NCBI GenBank assembly: GCA_032718475.1
Contig: JAUCBJ010007724.1
Span: forward strand, 1-53,841
Direction of reading: 5' to 3'
Source: Nemertoderma westbladi
Lineage: Eukaryota; Xenacoelomorpha; Nemertodermatida; Nemertodermatidae
Length of the DNA: 53,841 nt
This document shows positions 50,311 through 53,841 of this stretch, one piece after another. The notes under the pieces were generated by a model. The model worked only from the letters and a program-made list of their open reading frames with translations, searched no databases and was not told the DNA's origin. Position 1 is the first letter of the stretch. Each line of letters opens with the position of its first letter. The position numbers and the translations under genes were made by a program.

Positions 50311-52600
50311 ATGAAGGACTCAAAGGGTATTTATCGAGGTCACTGTAAAGATTGTACATCTGATGAATGTGATGATTATATTTTGCCAACAGACATTGGG
50401 ATGACACAGAATTGTGCCTATTGTGGTTGTCCTCCAACCAAACACAGTAAAACTGAAGAAAGTACTAGTACCGCCACAGATAATGTAAATACAGATCCCC
50501 CTAGCATTTCTAATGTGAGCCTTCAGTTGTAAGTTTACCAACAGCTGTCATTTCTAATCCTGTTGCAACATCGACACCGGGATTTTCTGATACACCTGCA
50601 ACATCATCAAATGTATTCCCAAGGTCCTTAAATTTTGTTCCATCCTCAGTTACCGGCACATCTGCTTGGGATTTAAGATCTGAATTAATAAAAACAACCG
50701 AAGGTCGGCTTTTACTAGAAATCCAGGGCAATTTGGGAGAAAAACAGCGCCGAAATCTAGTAAATATAGTGACATCGTTGATAAAAACCAGTAGCATTGT
50801 ACCATACACTATATTTGAAGTGGCCGCAGCAGAGATAGTTAAGTTGTTTCCAGCAGAAGAAACATCAACTTATTTTTTCCGCAAACCAGCTGTGAAAGTC
50901 ATTAACGGTATAGATGTTACAACTTCTGTTTCATGTGGCAAACTTTATAATAAGTATATTACCATCAACAAACGCATTAAAGCAACATTCAGTGAGTCTC
51001 CACCACCATCTCCATCAGCATCAACATGCAGTGGATCAACATCTAGAGGAGGAAGAAATATTCTTAACACCGATGTTGATATACTGTATACAGAAGTAGA
51101 CGATCAGATGGTTCTTGTGTTCCTTCTTCTCCTGCCCGGTTTTGTGTTCCTTCTTCTCCTGCCCGGTTTTGTGTTCCTTCTCCTGCGGCACCATCGTTAC
51201 GAGTTGCGGGAACGGAATAGTGATATGGTTGGAATCTATTATGTGTTGGACCTCAGCCTCGTCCTCGGCCTCGACCCCCCCACCATCGCCCACGACCTTG
51301 TCGTGGGTCCATAATTTTAATTGTAGCATTAGGGCTATTGATATTTATATGGTCCATGATGGTCTAGGTATGCTTAATAATTAATTTGGTGCACACCACT
51401 TGTGTTTGTTTTTTTAAATAGAGCATTTTTGTTTTTTTAAATAGCGCATTTAGAGGAAAAGGAGCAGGTTACAGAGGCGGGCTTTTCTTACCAAAACAAT
51501 AAACGATCCATTTTACTGAAACCAGAACTGAGATCAAACCTTCGTCACCATGGATATTCTTGCGAACACCACAAAGTCACTTCTTTATATAGATTGGTTG
51601 TGTTATATCAGGGTGTATTTGATACTCATAGATATCCTTATCTTCTGGATAATAGAACGGCATATGAATGTGTTACTATTGATTTTCAATATTTAATGAA
51701 TGTTAAAGTTCATCCAGGTGAGTCAAAAATAGTATATTATTATAATATATTTTGTTTAGTGCAATAATATATTACGGATTAAAGTTTTAAAGATTTTTTT
51801 AATACATATTTTAAAATTAAAATATATTAAACTTTATTAAACCCTTATATGTAAGTTTTCCATTCCACCCTCACCCCATCGGGCTGTTATTTAATTTAAA
51901 TTTCCCATTTTCTCATCATTATCATATATTATAAATATAATAATGAGAAAATATAAATTATGCAAATATATATGAAAATATACAGAATAGTTTATACTTA
52001 TTTATTATCTGGTTTATTCTTACAGATGTAAATTCGAATGTTCTGTTTGAAACAATATTTGAAACCTTTTGTAAGGATTTCATAGAATCGCTTCCTCGTG
52101 TTACATCAACTACCAAGGGTACATCCACAGTATCTAATGATATTTGTCGTCGTGCTCTATTAGCATTACCGGGGAAGTTATGTAAAAATGTTACTGTGAG
52201 CCAGAAGAAAGGATCACGGAAAATTTGGCGACCTAGTAGCAAGGAATGTGGCAACTCATTCATTATGTTGGTAAAGGATGACGTTGAGATGGACACCAAT
52301 GTTCTTGAAATGTGCAATACCTACTTAGAAAAGGGTTTGCGTATAATCCCTTTCCTTGTCGCCTTTGAAAGTTCCGAAAGTTGTGTATCCATATTTAACG
52401 ACTTTAGATTTCCAATGAACTCAATACTCAGGTGCTTAGATTTTGTTTTCAAATTAATTCATGTGAATAATCTTGAGTACCCTGTGGCTTCTTCAAACGT
52501 CTGGCTGTTTCTAGAACGTTGTTATGGAATTCCTCCAACAGAAACATCCGCCATTGTTTCTGCCTTTGCCTCAGATTACTTAAAGAAAACGAAAGTTTGA
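50311..52600 (+). CDS. Five-exon gene, 504 aa, uncharacterised animal family
   Basis: Exons 50311-50528, 50678-51085, 51327-51367, 51445-51717 and 52026-52600 sum to 1515 nt, divisible by three. Every junction keeps frame (donors GTAAGT, GTATAC, GTATGC, GTGAGT; acceptors TTTAAG, ATTGTAG, TTAAATAG, TTCTTACAG). The N-terminus has a Cys/His module GHCKDCTSDECDDY...CAYCGCPPTKH. The middle has a helical region EKQRRNLVNIVTSLIK and AAAEIVKLFPAEE...GKLYNKYITINKR. The last exon has LPGKLCKNVTV, YLEKGLRIIPFLVAF, FRFPMNSILRCLDFVFKLI and YPVASSNVWLFLERCYGI. I recall similar blocks in unnamed multi-copy genes of fish and invertebrates, some with SAM domains, but cannot name the family. No stops occur. 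An alternative reading keeps 50529-50677 as coding with one frameshift. Function unknown. Confidence 0.6.
51112..51300. repeat. Dispersed repeat, copy 2 (in intron 2 of the five-exon gene)
   Basis: Nearly identical to 24745-24880, with one additional copy of the TTCTTCTCCTGCCCGGTTTT unit. It fills most of the 241-bp intron 51086-51326. Its open frames explain ORFs that would otherwise seem to extend the gene. Confidence 0.85.
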
Positions 52601-52985
52601 GATTCAAATAATAAATATCATTTTAACTTTAGATTAGATTTAAGATTATTTTTTAATTTTATATTTTAACTCTTTATTCAGTACCTTACACCTTTTTCGT
52701 CTCCTATATAGGCCATCCCATCCTGGATGAGGTACTATCTAATTAACCCATTCAAACTGTGTCGGATGGTGTGCCGATCGATCAGCATTTCGATTTGAAT
52801 CTGTTACTCCCTTTGTACTCGGGTTATACAAGAAGTGGCGGGCCGTCTCCAGAATTTACCCAGAGTTTGGTTTAACCGTAATAAAGGAAATGGATTTCGC
52901 ATTCAATTGTATTATCACTGTCATCATACAATCATAAGGGTTTTGGTTGGCTGCGCGTCATGTTTAAAATTGACTTATCGTAACA
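52601..52985. other. 3' flank of five-exon gene
   Basis: AT-rich stretch with ATTTTATATTTTAAC; no perfect AATAAA within the first 80 bases except AATAAATATC at 52610-52619, which is a candidate polyadenylation signal very close to the stop. Nothing else. Confidence 0.35.
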
Positions 52986-52989
52986 TGTT

Positions 52990-53262
52990 GTCAAAGTTGG
53001 GTTCAGGTTTCATGCATCGTGTGTATAACGACTTATCATGAACCTCCCACTTTTCTTAATGATGTTCTAGAATGTGCTAGAACTGAGATCAAGTTTCTTG
53101 CACTGTGTATAAAACAGTTTATCATGAAACATCTCACAGTCCTATTGTTTATGTCATTTTATTCATAATTGTTCTAGAACTAAGATCAAGTTTCATGCAC
53201 CGTGTATAAAGCGATTTATCATGAAACATCCCATAGTCCTATTGTTATTTGGGGACGGAAGT
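52990..53262. repeat. ~110-bp tandem repeat, about 2.5 units
   Basis: Core CTAGAACT(G/A)AGATCAAGTT ... GCAC(C/T)GTGTATAAA ... TTTATCATGAAACATC ... CAGTCCTATTGTT appears at 53078-53145 and 53171-53242, with a partial unit at 52992-53045. Confidence 0.85.
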
Positions 53263-53329
53263 GATGTAAGGATAAATTATGTTAGCCTGTCAAGCTGAAT
53301 ATATGGCATATTTTTAAAAACGTAATGGG

Positions 53330-53405
53330 GTCAGTGGTTAACGATATCGATTCATTCACGATGTCGATATCATTCAGCATATCGACATGATCGATCGATC
53401 ATGTG
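53330..53405. repeat. ATCGAT-rich palindromic segment
   Basis: GATATCGATTC, CGATGTCGATATC, CATATCGACATGATCGATCG and ATCATGTGATG: closely packed self-complementary words; no gene. Confidence 0.6.
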
Positions 53406-53447
53406 ATGTACACCATAGAAATTATACAATCTTTATGTATTTTGATT

Positions 53448-53690
53448 GCCCAAATGGGCAAGTAATATTAATTCAACTGCCAAAACTAGCAAGTGATATA
53501 GATTATCTTGCCAAAACTGGCAAGTCATATTTAGAAACTTCCCAAACTGGCAAGTAATATAAATGCACTTGCCAAATGTGGCAAGTCATATTTATAAACT
53601 TGCCTAAACTGGCAAGTAATAGAAATGACTTGCCAAAACTGGCAAGTCATATTTATTAGCTTGCCCAAACTGGCAAGTATTGTAATAATG
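53448..53690. repeat. Palindromic tandem array (CTTGCC...GGCAAG), 8 units
   Basis: Eight units of about 30 bp; each has inverted half-sites CTTGCC(A/C)AAACTGGCAAG separated by AT-rich spacers such as TCATATTTATAAA and TAATATAAATG alternating. Every unit can form a hairpin. Confidence 0.93.
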
Positions 53691-53841
53691 TATTAGTATT
53701 TGGTTTTGATTTCTTTAGTAAAATTGTGCATTGCATGTCCCCCCTGTCCCCATTGTTTGCGTGCGTGTGTGAATCAAATACCTTATTCTGTATATATATA
53801 TAATCATATAGTTTGTTACTTATATACCTATTATTGAAATT

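Noticed and set aside
50514-50732. Frameshift between two ORFs at 50.5 kb
   Set aside because: A GTAAGT donor at 50529 and TTTAAG acceptor at 50677 remove the need for it and give a total length divisible by three; kept as the alternative model only.
51115-51314. C-terminal leucine-rich extension of the gene at 50.7 kb
   Set aside because: Same sequence occurs as a dispersed repeat at 24.7 kb, and splicing at 51085/51327 gives an uninterrupted in-frame gene without it.
420-53841. CRISPR array among the many short repeats
   Set aside because: No repeat has constant length with unique spacers of constant length, there are no cas genes, and the sequence is eukaryotic.

Overview
The window looks like AT-rich nuclear DNA of an invertebrate animal, probably marine. 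Evidence is spliceosomal gene structure, several tRNA-derived SINE heads, and a dense mixture of animal transposon classes: Penelope-like, Ty1/copia, piggyBac, BEL/Pao, Helitron, RAG1/Transib-like, CR1 with a 2A peptide, hAT and tyrosine recombinases. There is no bacterial operon structure, rRNA, or CRISPR array. The lineage (echinoderm, hemichordate, cephalochordate, mollusc and so on) cannot be settled from the sequence alone.

Layout, left half. 0-2 kb is a broken Penelope-like element holding a 1.15 kb non-autonomous inverted-repeat element built from the palindrome CTACGCGTAG. 3-3.6 kb (minus) and 14-14.8 kb (plus) are two decayed copies of one unnamed gene family. 4.3-5.1 kb is a copia RT/RNase H remnant (minus). 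5.6-6.85 kb is a 5'-truncated piggyBac transposase (minus), abutting a frameshifted and internally deleted BEL/Pao element at 6.87-11.4 kb. 11.4-12.6 kb carries a fragment with a DEDD 3'-5' exonuclease-like domain. 14.8-16.04 kb is an almost perfectly self-complementary 1.2 kb hairpin element, followed by a Helitron fragment. 17.9-18.9 kb (minus) is a RAG1/Transib-like remnant. 19.9-23.4 kb is an intact 1158-aa CR1-like LINE ORF.

Layout, right half. 26.1-27.1 kb (minus) and 42.1-43.9 kb (plus) are two tyrosine-recombinase-like genes, each with a different 30-bp coding minisatellite near its C-terminus. 31.1-33.1 kb is a candidate three-exon small gene. 34-36.5 kb holds SINE heads and a minisatellite. 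37.26-40.6 kb is a second, longer copy of the DEDD-exonuclease family, originally one reading frame of about 1.1 kaa. 44-46.3 kb is a mirrored block of CAGACA/TCTGTC arrays, minisatellites and a SINE. 46.3-48.9 kb is a 2.6 kb hAT-type element with an exact 8-bp target duplication, into which a truncated LINE has inserted. 50.3-52.6 kb supports a five-exon gene whose splice phases all match (504 aa), of a family I believe is uncharacterised in animals. The window ends in a palindromic tandem array.

Only the CR1 ORF and the two spliced gene models appear intact. The other coding stretches are broken by frameshifts and stops, mostly TGA. The most interesting unexplained items are the two-copy DEDD-exonuclease family, the self-complementary 1.2 kb element, the palindrome-array element at 0.5-1.7 kb, and the five-exon gene.
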